64,000 nucleotides of DNA from Coptis chinensis (GCA_015680905.1 CM027380.1:105739001-105803000); one strand, 5' to 3'; counted from the stretch's first letter, positions 1 through 12,918 are shown. Notes: a model not told the origin generated them from the sequence alone. Made by a program: numbers and translations.

Positions 1-107
1 CTCTAATGGATGTTACTATGCTCACGGGAATGAGTGTAGGAAAGGGAAAGGCCGTTACGTTTGGAGAAAGTCATTTCACGACTTTTGATTATGCATGAGT
101 AGCTCCT

Positions 108-1080
108 AAATGTGCGTTTTATTATCCGTATATTGCTGCATTACAGCCTTTCTTACGCTTAATGAAAAGACAACTCATAACTTTTATTGCCTTTTTCAAG
201 TTATGGAGTATTTCAGACCACTTATCATAAAAGTTGCGTCTTAGCACCAAAAGGAGCCTTAATCACGCTTATTATAAAGACCAGTAGCTGCTATGGAAAA
301 ATGCTGAGAAAGTCAAAGTCAAAGGTCAATGTCAATAGTCAAATCCCTCAAATGAGAAGACCAGAGATGGTGGCCCTTATCTCAAAATATGATGACTTTC
401 TCCCTAATCTTATCTTGGTCAAGAAGGCACTAAAAAGCAAAAGTAAAAGTGAAGTGTGAGGTGTATAGTTTTTAATGGAGAAGGGCAAATCTGTAGAAGG
501 TAAAAGTAGGGGTATATAATCAAAAAGCAAGAGAGAGATACATTATCCATTGTCTTAGGATCCAAACCATTTGGTTTGTTTAATTTCTTGTCTTGTTTTT
601 CAATTAATGTTTTTATTTTCTTGTTTTTTTATTCCATTTCAATCAACTTGTTATTTCCTTGTTCTTATTTCAATCTTTAATTTTTTTTCACTTGTTCTCA
701 TTTCAATGTTTTAATCAATCTTCCCTTTCATGTTTTCAAGTCATTTCAATACAACAATAAAAAATTTCAAGTTTTAATTAGCTTAGAACCATTCTAATCC
801 ATACAAGAGTCTACCTTTCTTCTTCACATCTCCCTCACTCAAACTCTAAACAATTTAGGATGAACCTCACTCTTAAAATAACTTTTTGAAGTATACTCAC
901 CACAATCTAAAACTTCAATACACAACAATGTTGGCCGAATATAAAGCCGGAGCATTGGGCTAAAGGGGGTATCAAACCATCCTTTTTTGTGAATGAATTC
1001 ATGGGAAAGAAGAAAGAGAGTGGCGAAGGTTGGTGCATGACGGGTACAGATCGGGAAAAATATTTGTAAACATTCTATTT
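108..1080. other. AT-rich spacer inside the PMD remnant (intron or old insertion)
   Basis: No coding signal is convincing here. The stretch separates two PMD coding pieces, so it is either an intron or a decayed insertion. It has a TATA-like TATATAAT at 513-520 and long pyrimidine-rich tracts at 580-760, as seen in old LTRs, but I found no pair of terminal repeats. Confidence 0.35.
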
Positions 1081-1538
1081 TTACTTAATCTCGTAGTGTT
1101 TCTTCCCCACGGGTGATAATTCACTGAGATTAGGTTGGATAGAGTGTTTGGTTTGGTTAGAATACATATATCAGTATAATTGGGGTGATGCTATGTTCGG
1201 AGCTTTGATTTACGTATTGGATCAAGCGTGCCGAGTCACAACTAATATTACGGATGGTCAATGTGGTGGCTTCACCCTTCTTTTACAAGGGGTCTTATAT
1301 TAAATTACTTACAAGTTTGATTTTGATATTTGTTTTTATAATAATATTGGTGGCATGAGTACGTCAAGGATATGGACCGAATATGGCTCCTCTTTTGAGA
1401 CCGAATATAGACTGAGATATCGTCCCACATATTAGAGCATGGATGAATGACTTTAAAGATTGCCAAAGTGGTCAAGGATGCCACAACATTCACTTAGACC
1501 GAAACCAACTCGAGACTAGGTCGGCATTAGCGATACCA

Positions 1539-1986
1539 GTGTTATCAGACTTGGCCAGGCCGGCAATTTGACCCAATAAACTGGTGAACCGATCCCCTAA
1601 CCGGGCTAGGTTTATGATCAGATCATTTAAGCAATTGACCCAGTGTGGAACCGGTTAGCTTGGGCGGTTTTCTCATAAACCCAGCTGAACCGGACTGTTA
1701 ACTAGTGGGCCGAGCCAATGCCAGTCTGACTAATTCTGCTATTCTTAGTAAATCAAACATAAATTGTTTATAAGCATACTCGAACCTTGGTCCCAAGGAA
1801 ACTCAATCTTACCCATCAACTCATCTGCCACTTTTTCCCCAAAGTGTTGCTGATATATGTAGGTATATACATATATTTAGTACAAGTAATGACCCATTTG
1901 GTCACCCGGTAACCCTCTTGGTTGAACCATTAACCCGATGACCCGGTCTTTTCACCGGGTTGACCTAAAATTGGGTCCGATAACAA
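1539..1986. mobile_element. MITE-like element with short terminal inverted repeats
   Basis: The left end TGTTATCAGAC (1540-1550) is a near inverse of the right end GTCCGATAACA (1975-1985). The interior is rich in ACCCGGT/ACCGGGT motifs, such as the CCGGT-type repeats at 1570-1710 and 1900-1970, which favour folding. There is no coding capacity over about 450 bp. It sits between two PMD coding pieces. The ends and composition resemble hAT-type MITEs of plants. I could not identify a convincing 8-bp target duplication, so the family is a guess. Confidence 0.45.
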
Positions 1987-2597
1987 TGGGCGTCTGATGG
2001 ACACCATGATGTACTACTCGATATATGCAATTAAATGTTGATGATGTGGAGGGAGATACCATGGATGATGTTTGGTTATGTGAGGCGATTCACCGTGTAC
2101 ATCATTCGTATAATCTTACAATGCGCCGAATCATCTTTGAGTTTGGAGGTATCATCGTGTGGTACCTGGGCGATAGGTGTTGACACCAAATTTTTGGGAC
2201 ACCTTTCATCCCACACCCTCCTCCGGAGCATATGTGCCCATTGAGAAGAGCTAGTTAGTCAGTGGAGGTCCTATCTTAGAAGCAATCAAGACTTGTGGCC
2301 ACAAGCTTATCTATATTTAGATGTGAATGGTGACTACGATAGTTACTGGGATTGCATCTCAAGGGGTCTTATATTGCCTGCTAACATGTACAGAGCTGCT
2401 AGCATGGACTTTGTGGGACATAAGACTATTAGAAGTGATTTGTGTATCCCACACCCTGCACTCTTCATCTCAAGGTCCTTACGAGACTTTTGCTCCAGCT
2501 CCTTCTGATCCGGATAACCGATGGAGTTATGGCATAGTTACATCTCAGGGAATGCATGTCGCCATACCTATACCTTATGTTGATCAAAGTTATCTTC

Positions 2598-2602
2598 CGA
2601 AC
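2598..2602. repeat. Target-site duplication of E1, left copy (CGAAC)
   Basis: CGAAC lies immediately left of the TG of the 5' LTR and again immediately right of the CA of the 3' LTR (19109-19113). Five base pairs is the usual length for Ty3-type integration. Confidence 0.9.
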
Positions 2603-4110
2603 TGATAAGCACCCAAAACTGCATGTAATATGAAACCCCATTGAGACATATAAATTTGGTTAATTATGTATTTAATAATCATGAAATAAATATATTTTCG
2701 CACTTTTGCAGGTATTCGCAGTAAACATGAAAATATTGGTTAAACCTGCATTAAAGCACGGGGAACGATGTATATATGAATTCTTCCAAATCAGTCATGT
2801 AAAACCCAACAAATCCGCACATAAACATCAAACTTCCGAAGCTCCTACCTCTTGAACCAGGACTCCGAATGCGACAAGTGAGCTACTCAGACAATCAGGG
2901 CAATGAACTTTATGCATAGGCGGGAAGTTATAAAATTGTCAAAAGACCGGACCGCCATTGGACTGCACGTGGACCCACTATGCGGGGCCGCAAGATTTGA
3001 TGAATCATCATACAAGTCAAGACAAAGGTGCAAATAATTGGTGCAAAAGTGACACCTTGCATGTAGTTAATAAAGTTAGATGAGATTAGGTGTTAATAGT
3101 GAAAAAAGATAGGTGTCACTTTGTTGTGGATTGTGTGGTTAAGGAGGAAGTAAATATAGTTTGGTGTTTCATGTGGGAGGAAATGAGATTTCTCTCAAAT
3201 GGAGAAAAAAACAAAACAAGGGGGGGACACTCCATTTACTCCCTTGTCTTCTTTTCCTTTACCATGTATTATTTTAGTTCCTTAGTCTTAGTTTTTATTT
3301 AGTTTTTAATTTTGAAAAAAAGCTTGTAATAGTTTTTAATGGAGGAAACTTTGTGTTCTTCTAGTTGAAATTAAATCTAAATGCAAGTGAGTTTATATAG
3401 ATAGTTTCTTCTTCTTTTTGTTCTCTCTCTCTTTTTACATTCTACACTTGTCATCCTTTATCCCAAGGATCATGAGCTAACCTTCCATTTGTGGGGAGTT
3501 AATAATACTCATGTGAGGGAAAATCTTTGTTATTTGGTTTAGTAAGTTGTTTAGGAAGAACAACTAGACCTACATCCTATCCCAAAATGATAGTTGGTGT
3601 AGAGTCTAGTTAGGAATCAAAGTGATGAGCTTAGAGATAAGTCATTGCTTTGGTTCTACATGCTAGCATGTATGATCTTAGAGATGAGTCATATATGTTA
3701 GGGATCAAGTTTTCTTTTATTAGGACTTGTCTAAGAGTTCTAGGAAGATTAAGATGCACTTACTTAAAATCAAATAATAAAAATTATCTTCACATGAGGA
3801 AAATTAACTCTCCACTTTCATTTTAGTAAAATTTTATCTTGTCTTAGTTGCATGTTTACGTAACTTAATGTTTTCAATTTTTGTGTAGTAAATAAACTAA
3901 GTATTTAGTATTTATACAATCATAGCTAAACTTACTCACTAGTTTCCTAAAAGAGTAAAACCAAGTTGTAAGTGGTCCTAGAATTTAGGTTGGTTCGGAT
4001 TCCTACTCCAAACTATATGAACACGAAGATCGTGAGTAAGAAAATATCTTGAATTCGCACTTTGTCCAATAAGAGGTTCAAATCTCGAACATACAAAAAG
4101 GTGAATATCA
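2603..4110 (+). repeat. E1 5' LTR
   Basis: Begins TGATAAGC and ends GAATATCA. It aligns along its whole length with 17609-19108, with only scattered substitutions and small indels. The boundaries are set by the loss of similarity on both sides and by the flanking CGAAC duplication. Short reading frames inside it (for example 3090-3302) recur in the other LTR and are not genes. Confidence 0.92.
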
Positions 4111-4113
4111 AAA

Positions 4114-4126
4114 TGGAGCCGCTGCC
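4114..4126 (+). other. E1 primer-binding site
   Basis: TGGAGCCGCTGCC starts three bases after the 5' LTR. It closely matches TGGCGCCGTTGCC, the usual primer-binding site of Athila/Tat-type elements. Confidence 0.7.
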
Positions 4127-5931
4127 ATTCTAAAGACCCAAGGACCTGTGCTTGCAAACTGGAATTGCTCCATGGGGAAGCCCCCCACGGCCATCCTTTT
4201 ATATATTTCTTTTTCTTATGTTTTCTTCGTTTTTTTTTTAAATTTCCCGCGTTTTTGCTACTGATCCGCATACTAGTTTTAGTTTTACCGACAAGTTCCA
4301 AATACTAGGACCTGGAAACTAACAACAACCACTAAGCTTACTGTAAAACATTTGGTCTGCTGTGCACGTTTCTTTTATTTGGTGGACTTGCGGGAAGCTT
4401 GCAGGTTCCAAATTTTCAATATTTTTGCATGCTTCACATGTATGTAGTTATTATGTCGTAGTTAATGGACTATATTTTGCGCATTAGGTTAGTAATATGC
4501 CTAAATCATGTGAATACGTCTGGAAATATATATATGCGGTTAAGTGGTCATGAATTACATATTAATGTATATATACATAAAAATGGTACTGTTTTGCATG
4601 GTTATCTATATATATATATATAGATATATAAGTCACATGTTTAGTACATATATTACCGTATGAGTGGTTATTTGCATGTTGGCATATATAACTTAGGAGT
4701 TATACATAGTAATTAGGGTGTGTTTTGGTATTTTGGCCATAACTTTGGCTACGGTTATCTGAATCACGCGTATGAGCTCAATTCGGAAAGATCTCGACGG
4801 CGCGCACACTGTTATCACCTAGCTTTTGCGTGGTGGAGGTCATTTTCGAGGTCAAAATCAACTGTTTTCCCCTCCAAAATCATCATTTTAGAAAATTATG
4901 TTGTTTAATAAGTCGATTTTGTCATGAAAGAGGAGAAAATTCCAACGAAGGTTAAAATCTAAGTTGGGTAAGTTGTTTCTAAACCCTAAGGGGTGAAACT
5001 GCTCTCTATATGACACTTGCAATCTCAATGAGTATTGACGAAATCGAATTATTATGCAATACAAGAGTCGTATTTTAGTCTAGGTAAAATACGTCGCCTG
5101 TTTAGTTTACGTTTTCACATATTAGTATATATATGCGTACGTATAATATTTTCACATGCTACCATATCTAAATACGTACGAGTAATTCAGATTTGCCTGT
5201 AACTGTAGATATACGTCTATGTAATATCTATTTACAAATTAGCGTACATATACGTATTACTGATGTATATTTGCCTGTACGTATGGAAATATTTATCGAT
5301 GATACAACCTTGCCTATTCGTATAGCTATATATATGAGTAGAGTATCTTCACATACTACTACATCTAGTATTGTATGAGTAGATCGTATTTGTATGCTTG
5401 TATTTTCACCATTGCATAAATCTTTAAAAAAAGAATATTAAGAACGACCTTGCATAAATTTTAATTCCATAAATCTTAATCATATTCCAACGGTGTCTAG
5501 GAAACTTGACATATTGAGGTTACTTAATTAGAACCGTGCTTGCACGGAAAGCCTCCCTCATATCTCTCTTGTAACCTGGCCGTTGGTTTATGCACACGAT
5601 TCTTTCGCTTCATCGCTACATTAGCGTGACTTAAAGCCTACGTTGTCCAACTCTAATACTTCAAGAGAATCATAAAACTCAAGTACTAATAAGTTCCTTC
5701 TGTAAATTAGATCTAATTTTATGCTTGCATGAGATCAAGGTCTAGTTCCACTAAAGAATTTGAACATACCTATCGCCGAAAAAATACGATAAGCAATTGC
5801 GCAAGTTCTCACCTAAAAATTGTTCTTTCTTCGTTAATTACCTTCATCAAGATCCTTCGCCGCCATTAACTTCGTCGTGAATGGCCGGCGATCCTCCATG
5901 GTGAGAAGCCCATGTCGACTTCTATCTTCGC
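4127..5931 (+). other. E1 leader, non-coding
   Basis: This is the 1.8-kb untranslated leader between the primer-binding site and gag. It is AT-rich, with an alternating-TA tract and a small palindrome near 4600-4635 and many TATATA/GTACGTA repeats at 5100-5400. No frame in it looks like a gene. Confidence 0.6.
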
Positions 5932-7193
5932 ATGACATGGGAAGGACCTTCTTCCTGCATCAAACTTGAGGACATTGTCGGTGATTTTCAGATCCGCCAA
6001 ACGCTTTTAGTTTGTTACCCGTGGTATCATGGTTTGGATCACGAAAAACTGTACAATCATCTTCGTAGGCTTCAACAAGTGGCGACAACATTTCACCATC
6101 CAGCCGTCTCTAAGGAACAACTCTTGCTTCGGCTGTTTCCATTCACTTTAGTGGAAAAAGCGTCAATTTGGATAGCAGGACAACATCCACAATCCATAGA
6201 CACATGGAATAAACTTGTTCAAGCTTTCATGCTTCAATTTTACACTCAGAAGAAAACAACTGAAATGCTTCAGAAAATTTAATTCTTTCGTCAAAATCCT
6301 CATGAATCCTTTACGGAGGCATGGAGTCGCTTTATTGATATTCTTTTAGAATGTCCTCATCACCAACTAGACAAAGCTGTCCTTGTTCGTTCATTCTTTA
6401 ATGGACTTTTTGATCATCAAAAAGAAACTCTTGATATCATGAACGACGGTTGCTTCATGGACAAAGGCGTTACTGAAGCATATACTTTTCTTGAAAATTA
6501 AAACAAGCGAAAAAAGATACACACTGGGGTAACACTGAGTCGTCTAGGTCATCAAAGGATACTATTACAAAAGCTACATCTATTTTTGAGGTAAAACTAG
6601 ATCCCAAGTTAAAAAATTTGATAGAATCCCTAACTAAAAAAGTAGATGCCCTTGCAGTTCAAGTAAACGATCAACTCCCAAAATAGGTCATGAACGTTGA
6701 CACCTCCCCATGTGTTCTTTGTCTTAGTCCTGACCATCCTGATGCGTATTGTCCCTTGTTATATGCTTCCCCTACTCAACCATCGGAGGAGGCATGTGCA
6801 TTCACCATTCCTAATGCACCTTAGAGACAACATCTGAATTTCGCTTGGCGCCAAAATCACCAACAGATGGGGGCTCCTCCAGGTTTCGGTAATCCACCTG
6901 TTCGACCAACCAACAACTTTATTCCATACCGCCAAGGAAATAATCAGCAATACCAACAAGGTCAATTTCAAAATAATTCTAATGCTAACTATCAAACCAA
7001 CTGCAGCCTTGTTCCAGCCAATCCAGATCCCAACTATAATCAACAACTTCTCAGCAATAATCGTGAACTAGTACATGTTGCACAACATGCGCCACTCGTT
7101 ACGGATAGGACAAGTGAGACTTTCTTAGCTTACATGAACCAACAATCTCAAATTTTAATGTCTATCCAACAATCACTTCAACAATTGGTGTAA
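5932..7193 (+). pseudogene. E1 gag region
   Basis: The start encodes a retrotransposon gag domain: a YHGLDHEKLYNHLRRLQQ stretch followed by the LFPFTLVEKASIW and TWNKLVQAFMLQFY motifs of plant Ty3 capsid proteins. The later part is rich in N and Q (about 6867-7193), as in the C-terminal gag of Athila relatives. The same domain order is seen in E2 on the other strand. The region is degraded. Confidence 0.8.
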
Positions 7194-7211
7194 GAAAAGA
7201 GTCAGAAAGGC

Positions 7212-8255
7212 GTGTTTCCTGGACAAGCAGTTCCAAACCCTAAGCCAACAAACACTGCCTTTGAACTCACCAATGCACCTAGTACAAGTACTGCCAACCA
7301 AGATGAGGTGTACACAATCACTACTCTTCGATCTGGAAAAACTGTAGACAATCAAATACGTATGCCAGATGATCAACCAAAGGAATCCGAAGGTTCCAAT
7401 AAATCTATTTCCAATAATGAACCTACAGAGGATTCACCAGATCCAACAAAGTTAACATCTCAAAATTTAGGAAACAAGCCAGTAGACCCCTTTGCCAAAT
7501 TCACTTTTAAGGCACCGTTTCCTCGCACGCGGCTTGCAAAGAATAAACCTGATGAGAAATTTGATGAAATTCGAGAAACTTTTCAGAATTTGACAATCAA
7601 CTTACCTTTTCTCGATGCCTTAAAGCTATTGCCAAAACATGCAAAATTTCTAAAAGATATGTGCACCACAAAACGAAGAACTAATGTTCCTCAACAAGCA
7701 TTCCTCACTGAACATTTTCCATCCATCTCCGAACACAATGGTGTAGTCAAATACAAGGACCCTGGTAGACCGACAGTTCCATGCACCTTAGGTGACAAAT
7801 ATACAGCTACTGCACTACTAGACCTAGGAGCTAATGTGAACTTACTTCCATATTACTTATTTAAACAACTAGGTCTTCATGAGCTGAAACCTACCACCAT
7901 GACTCTACAGTTAGCCGATCGTTCCATTAAGTATCCAAAAGAAATTGTGGAAAACGTCCTTGTCAAAGTCCAAGACTTTTTCTATCCTGTAGACTTTGTT
8001 ATTTTGGATACAGAAGTTGCATGTGATTCTATTCCTATCATCTTAGGACGTCCGTTCATGACAACTTCTAATGCTCTTATTAACTGTAGGGATGGTTCCA
8101 TGACCATGTCCTTCGGGAATCTTTCGGTCGAGGTGAATGTGTTCAAGTTGATGAAGCAAATTCTAGAGCCTGACATTGATGGTGAGGTGAACAGAGTGGA
8201 CAGCATTGCGCAAGAGTATTTAACAAACTCTTTTTTTGAAGATGAAGTATACTAA
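7212..8255 (+). pseudogene. E1 aspartic protease region
   Basis: A 347-codon stretch. The core TALLDLGANVNLLPYYL (about 7807-7857) is the retropepsin active-site region in its plant form DLGA; it is followed by LQLADRSIKYP and IILGRPFM, both standard for Ty3 proteases of the Athila branch. Upstream sequence is the gag-protease linker. It corresponds to the E2 stretch at 22772-23460 (minus strand). Confidence 0.85.
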
Positions 8256-8525
8256 TTTCTTTCCTTTAGCGAATCTGAATTTGAGGACGATGATTATACA
8301 CAAGAAGTAAACGAGTTATTAGAGTCAATACCATTATTTGACCCTACGACGGTGATGTCCTGTGACTTGGATGAACATCAATCTGTTTACTCCATGGAAG
8401 ACGGCTTTTCTCAAGAATCTTTAATACCCACTCCACCCACCCCTGACTTAAAACCTCTTCCTTCGGAATTAAAATACATATAGCTTGATCCAAATGGTCG
8501 TCACCTAGTTAACATTTCTTCACAA

Positions 8526-10140
8526 TTGATTAACGATCAGAAAGCTCGTTTAATTAATGTCATTCAACAATATTGTTCTGCTATTGGATGGTGCCTCGAT
8601 GACATTAAAGGCATTGAACCTACTGTGTGCACCCATTGCATACACCTTGAAGAAAATGCTAAGACGTCGCGTGAACCGCAGCGTCGACTAAACCCTACCA
8701 TGAAAGATGTGGTACAAGAGGAAGTTTTAAAAATTACTCGATCGCGGGTATTATTTACCCTATCTCTGATAGTGTTTGGGTGAGTCCAGTACACGTGGTT
8801 CCCAAGAAATCTGGCATTACAGTTGTGCGAAATGATAAAGATGAATGCATTTCTACTCGTATTCCAGTGAAATGGCGAATATGCATTGACTATCGCAAAC
8901 TTAATGCAGTCACTCGTAAAGATCATTTCCCACTTCCCTTCATCGATCAGATGCTCGAACGCTTAGTGGTCATGCATATTATTGTTTTCTTGATGGTTAT
9001 TCAGGTTATTTTCAGATAGTCATAGACCCTACTGATCAAGAAAAGACCACGTTCACCTGTCCATTTGGTACATTTGCATATAAATGAATGCCTTTCGACC
9101 TTTGTAATACGCCTAGTACTTTCCAATGCTACATGCTTCACATTTTCAGTGATATGGTTGAACGTTTTATGGAAGTATTCATGGACGACTTCTCAATATA
9201 TGGAGATTCTTTTGATAGTTGTCTATCAAATATTGAAAAAGTCTTTACACGTTGTGAAGAGAAAAACCTTGTTCTTAATTGGGAAAAATGTCATTTCATG
9301 GTTATAAAAGGAATAATTTTAGGACATATCGTTTCAAAAGACGGAATCGAAGTCGACAAAGCTAAGATAGAAAAAATTGCTTCACTTCCTATACCAAAAA
9401 CATTTCGCGATATTCGCACATTTTTAGGACACGTAGATTTCTATAGGAGATTTATTCAAGATTTCTCAAAGGTTGCTCGACCTTTAACCAATCTCCTACT
9501 TAAAGATTCCGTTTTTGACTTCACTTTCAATTGCAAACAAGCCTTTGAGACTTTAAAATCCGCCTTAACTACCACTCCCATAATTCAACCACCTGATTGG
9601 TCTAAACCTTCTGAATTAATGTATGATGCAAGCGACTATGCTATTGGAGCTGTATTAGGGCAACGCCGAGAAGATAAGCCAATTGTCATTTACTACACAA
9701 GTAAAACCCTTAATGAAGCTCAACGTAACTATACCACCACTGAGAAAGAGTTTCTTGCCATTGTATATGCCTTTGATAAGTTTCGTCCTTACCTAGTGGG
9801 TTCTTCCACAATTGTCTACACTGACCATGTGGCGCTTCATTACCTATTAGCGAAAAAAGATGCAAAACAAAGGTTGATCCGATGGATTCTCCTTTTGCAA
9901 GAGTTTACCCTAGAAATTAGAGATAAAAAAGGTTGTAAAAATGTGGTTGCAGACCATTTATCAAGACTTGTCAGTGATGTTGATACTGATACCGAACCTA
10001 TTTGTGATTCCTTTCCGGATAAACACTTGTATTCCGTTTTTTCGTCTCCTTGGTACGCTGACATAGTAAATTACTTAGTTACCGAGGAAGTCCCTTCATT
10101 TTGGTCTCGTAATGACCGAAAAAAGTTTTATCCACTGTGA
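8526..10140 (+). pseudogene. E1 reverse transcriptase and RNase H region
   Basis: The RT part has PVHVVPKKSG, WRICIDYRKLNAVTRKDHFP, and the catalytic FMDDFSIYG motif near 9178-9204, followed by the [17 protein letters not shown] thumb motif. RNase H starts near 9620 with [14 protein letters not shown] and runs through [12 protein letters not shown]. The order RT then RNase H then integrase is that of Ty3 elements, not Ty1/copia. The region is degraded. Confidence 0.85.
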
Positions 10141-11342
10141 AAATTTATTTCTGGGATGATCCCTACCTCTTCAAATATTGTTCCGACCAACTAATCCGCC
10201 GTTGCATTCCCGACTGGGAACACAATGTCGTGTTATCCTTTTGCCATGAACAATCTTGTGGTGGGCATTTTAGTGGTAAGAAGACGGCAACCAAGGTTCT
10301 ACAATGTGGATTTTATTGGCCAACACTTTTTAGAGATGCACATGAGCATTGCAAAGTATGCAACCGCTGCTAGCAGCTAGGACGCATTACTCAACGCAAT
10401 ATGATGCCCTTAAATCCCATTTTAATTGTGGAAATTTTTGATGTATGGGGCATCGACTTCATGGGTCCCTTTCCAAATTCTCATGGCTTCCTATACATAA
10501 TGGTAGCAGTTTACTACGTGTCTAAATGGATTAAGGCATTGACATGTCGTGCTAATGATCATAAAACGGTTGTTTTGTTCATAAAGGAATATATTTTCTC
10601 TCGATTTGGTGTTCCCAAAGCTATAATTAGTGATGGGGGAAAACATTTCTGTAATAAAATTTTTGAATCATTAGTAAAGAAATATGGAGTCACGCACAAA
10701 GTGGAAACTCCGTATCATCCTTAAACCAGTGGCCAAGTAGAAGTCTCTAATAGAGAGATCAAATCCATTTTGGAAAAAACTGTTAATCCATCTAGAAAAG
10801 ACTGGTCTCTATGATTATCTGATGCCTTGTGAGCATACAAAACAACTTTTAAGACACCTATAGGGAAGTCTCCTTATCGCCTCATTTTTGGGAAACCTTG
10901 TCATCTGTCGGTTGAACTTGAGCACCGTGCTCTATGGGCCATCAAAAGCCTCAATTATAATACTAATGTGGCAGGTGCAAAGAGGAAATTGCAGTTAAAT
11001 GAGCTTGAGGAAATTCGGAGTGATGCCTATGATCTCTTGAAATCCTATAAAGCCAACATGAAAAGAGTGCATGACAAGCACATATTAAGAAAAGATTTCA
11101 AAATTGGTCAAAAAGTTTTGTTGTACAACTCAAGATTACACATTTTTCTAAGAAAATTAAAAACTTGATGGTCTGGTCCTTTCATTGTCTCTGCTGTCAC
11201 CCCTTATGGGGCTATATCTTTGAAAAACTTAAATGATGACAGCAAATTTCAAGTAAATGGCCAACGCCTTAAACATTATCATGAGTTGCACTCTCCAGAT
11301 GTCGAAGAGACTCTTCTCAAAGATCCAGTCTACACAGACTAA
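10141..11342 (+). pseudogene. E1 integrase region
   Basis: A zinc-binding HHCC-type module (CHEQSCGGHFSGKKT then CKVCNRC, about 10245-10373) is followed by a catalytic core with [12 protein letters not shown] and SDGGKHFCN and by the C-terminal part (about 10960-11340), which includes the [13 protein letters not shown] motif typical of the Ty3 integrase tail. The region is degraded. Confidence 0.82.
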
Positions 11343-12629
11343 TAGATTCGCTGGTGTACTTCTTTCCATGTGATTTAAACAGGGAAAGTACACCATTAAG
11401 GTAGTCGGGCCCTCTTCTATTTTCTTTTCTAAAAATCCCTAGAGTGTGTGGTTGCAAGCGCCGGAACCTTAGTCCACAAAAACTCTACTTCAGAACTGAG
11501 TATAAATGTCTTCTGATAATCAAGAAAAAACGCCTTCTGGAAAACAATGGGTACCAAAAATTCCCTCTCCTTCCTTCTCTTCCCTTTTTCTATTCTCTTC
11601 CTCGCGAACTTCAGCTCATCATTTGGTGTAAATCTCACCCATCTCGAATAGGAAATGGTTGTAGTACTTTTGCTTGAAAGCGACGTGCGCGAATGATGGG
11701 GTGGTGTATGAATTGTCAAACGCCTTTCTGTCCAGGTCTTGATCTATTATCCGAGATGAGCCGGTATAAGGTATATTATTGTCTGACACCGCAGCAGCAG
11801 AATAAACTTCGTCGTCGCCCCGTTGTTCCCACAGGTTGGGATTAGTCTTGATGATCTGACGTTAAAAGACTCACATTCGTCTTGAGGATCTGACGTTAAA
11901 AGACTCACATTCGTCTTGAGGATTTGACATTAAAAGACTCACATTCGTCTTGAGGATCTGACGTAAAAAGACTCAACATGTATATATTTGTGTTTTTTTT
12001 TATCTTTCCCTTAGCACCAAGCATAGTGCCCAAAGAGAGTTGTGATATGCAACATCGGACATTTCCAAGTTCGTGCGGGCAATGGATTCCACCCAGGCCA
12101 ACCCCGATCGGTTTTCTATGTGACTCTATTTCAGGGCGGTTTGAGGTTATACTATATGTACTAAGGGTAATATTATTATTAGACCATTGCACATTGGCCA
12201 GGGATGGTACCGTCTTGAACCCTAGGCAAAACATAAAAGGTTAAGCTACAAATTTGGATTGGGTTAAGCCTGAGTCGACATGAAAGTTGCCTGATTTAAG
12301 CTGTTTGTGGTGTTTTGTTTTTTTTGACTGCCGGTGTTGTTGACACGTTCCTCTCGACTTGTACATTTGTATATAAAATTTGTAAATAAATAAAAACTTC
12401 TTTAAAAAAAAAAAAAAATGGGGGGTTGCGTTCTGTTTTTACAAGATTCAACCCCCCCAAATACAAATAAAATGGTTTGAATATGCCTTAGTCATACTCC
12501 ATTGGATGGCATTTTTAATGCCGATCATTTTCACATCTCATTCTTTCAATTTGGAGTTAAAACGAAACGAAATTTCACGTTTGAAATTTTAGGACACTTC
12601 CGGACATAAGGGGAATTTCTGGAAATCAT
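11343..12629 (+). other. E1 region between integrase and the extra frames
   Basis: I see no convincing gene. A possible hairpin pairs TGGTGTACTT near 11352 with AAGTACACCA ending at 11394. A 34-bp minisatellite lies at 11845-11978. A TGTAAATAAATAAAAAC stretch followed by 15 A residues (12404-12418) looks like the 3' end of some transcript-derived insertion, but I found no matching target duplication. Confidence 0.4.
11845..11978 (+). repeat. 34-bp minisatellite, about four units, in E1
   Basis: The unit begins GTCTTGAGGATCTGACG and continues with TTAAAAGACTCACATTC. Units start at about 11845, 11879, 11913 and 11947 and differ by one to three bases. A lone related motif (ATCTGACATGAAAAGACTTAC) occurs near 13360. 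Arrays in the region after pol are common in large plant Ty3 elements. Confidence 0.85.
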
Positions 12630-12727
12630 TTGGGCTTGGGCCAAAAATTAGAACCCGACCCAAATCATGAGTCAAACCCCAACGGACTGATCCCAATGGT
12701 TAGATGCCCAACGGTCAGATTTTCCAT

Positions 12728-12734
12728 TATAAAT
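12728..12734 (+). promoter_or_regulatory. TATA box ahead of a small reading frame in E1
   Basis: TATAAAT is followed by a CT-rich leader (12740-12819), a typical plant core-promoter arrangement, 86 bp before the ATG of a 32-codon frame. Confidence 0.4.
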
Positions 12735-12819
12735 CCAACTCTCCTATTCCACTTTCACTCATCCCCTTCTCTCACTCTTCACAAATTCCTCTTCATAAAT
12801 TCTCATTTTCTTAAACATA

Positions 12820-12918
12820 ATGAATCCAATCGAGCGATGGGAAAAGGAGCAACGCGAATGGGCTATCACAATATTCGTGATAATAGTGTTTATCATTGTT
12901 CTGCTATCGCTCACATGA
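12820..12918 (+). CDS. Candidate 32-residue single-pass membrane peptide
   Basis: The frame reads MNPIERWEKEQREWAITIF and continues with a strongly hydrophobic run (VIIVFIIVLLSLT) to a TGA. It has a charged, Trp-containing N-terminal half and a C-terminal helix of about 17 hydrophobic residues, so a tail-anchored or single-pass membrane peptide is plausible. A TATA box lies 86 bp upstream. A 24-A run (13089-13112) lies about 170 bp downstream, so the unit looks like a small transcription unit or a retrocopy captured by E1. I do not recognise the peptide. A chance frame cannot be excluded at this length. Confidence 0.35.
   Translation: MNPIERWEKEQREWAITIFVIIVFIIVLLSLT

Larger units (their letters stand above)
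1..2602 (+). pseudogene. Plant mobile domain (PMD/MAIN-like) gene remnant, left part
   Basis: Pieces of a plant-mobile-domain protein are readable on the plus strand and the gene starts off the window. Bases 3-107 encode LMDVTMLTGMSVGKGKAV, which fits the early PMD pattern of a DV-x-x-L-x-G-L motif. Bases about 1120-1290 encode a stretch with YNWGDAMFGALIYVLDQ and then GGFTLLLQ, which fits the PMD core (YSWG-A-LA-LY-L then GG--LLQ-W). Bases about 2035-2170 and 2510-2602 carry later, weaker pieces. The parts are separated by in-frame stops, intron-like AT-rich sequence and a MITE. PMD proteins occur as host genes (MAIN/MAIL) and inside Mutator-like transposons; I cannot tell which this was. 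It ends at 2602 where retroelement E1 inserted, and resumes at 19114. Confidence 0.6.

Noticed and set aside
3090-3302. 70-codon open frame, with a similar one at 18082-18285
   Set aside because: Both lie inside the E1 LTR copies at equivalent places; they are LTR sequence, not a gene family.
4606-4632. Alternating TA palindrome
   Set aside because: Simple-sequence DNA in the E1 leader; no sign of an origin, a terminator or a transposon end.
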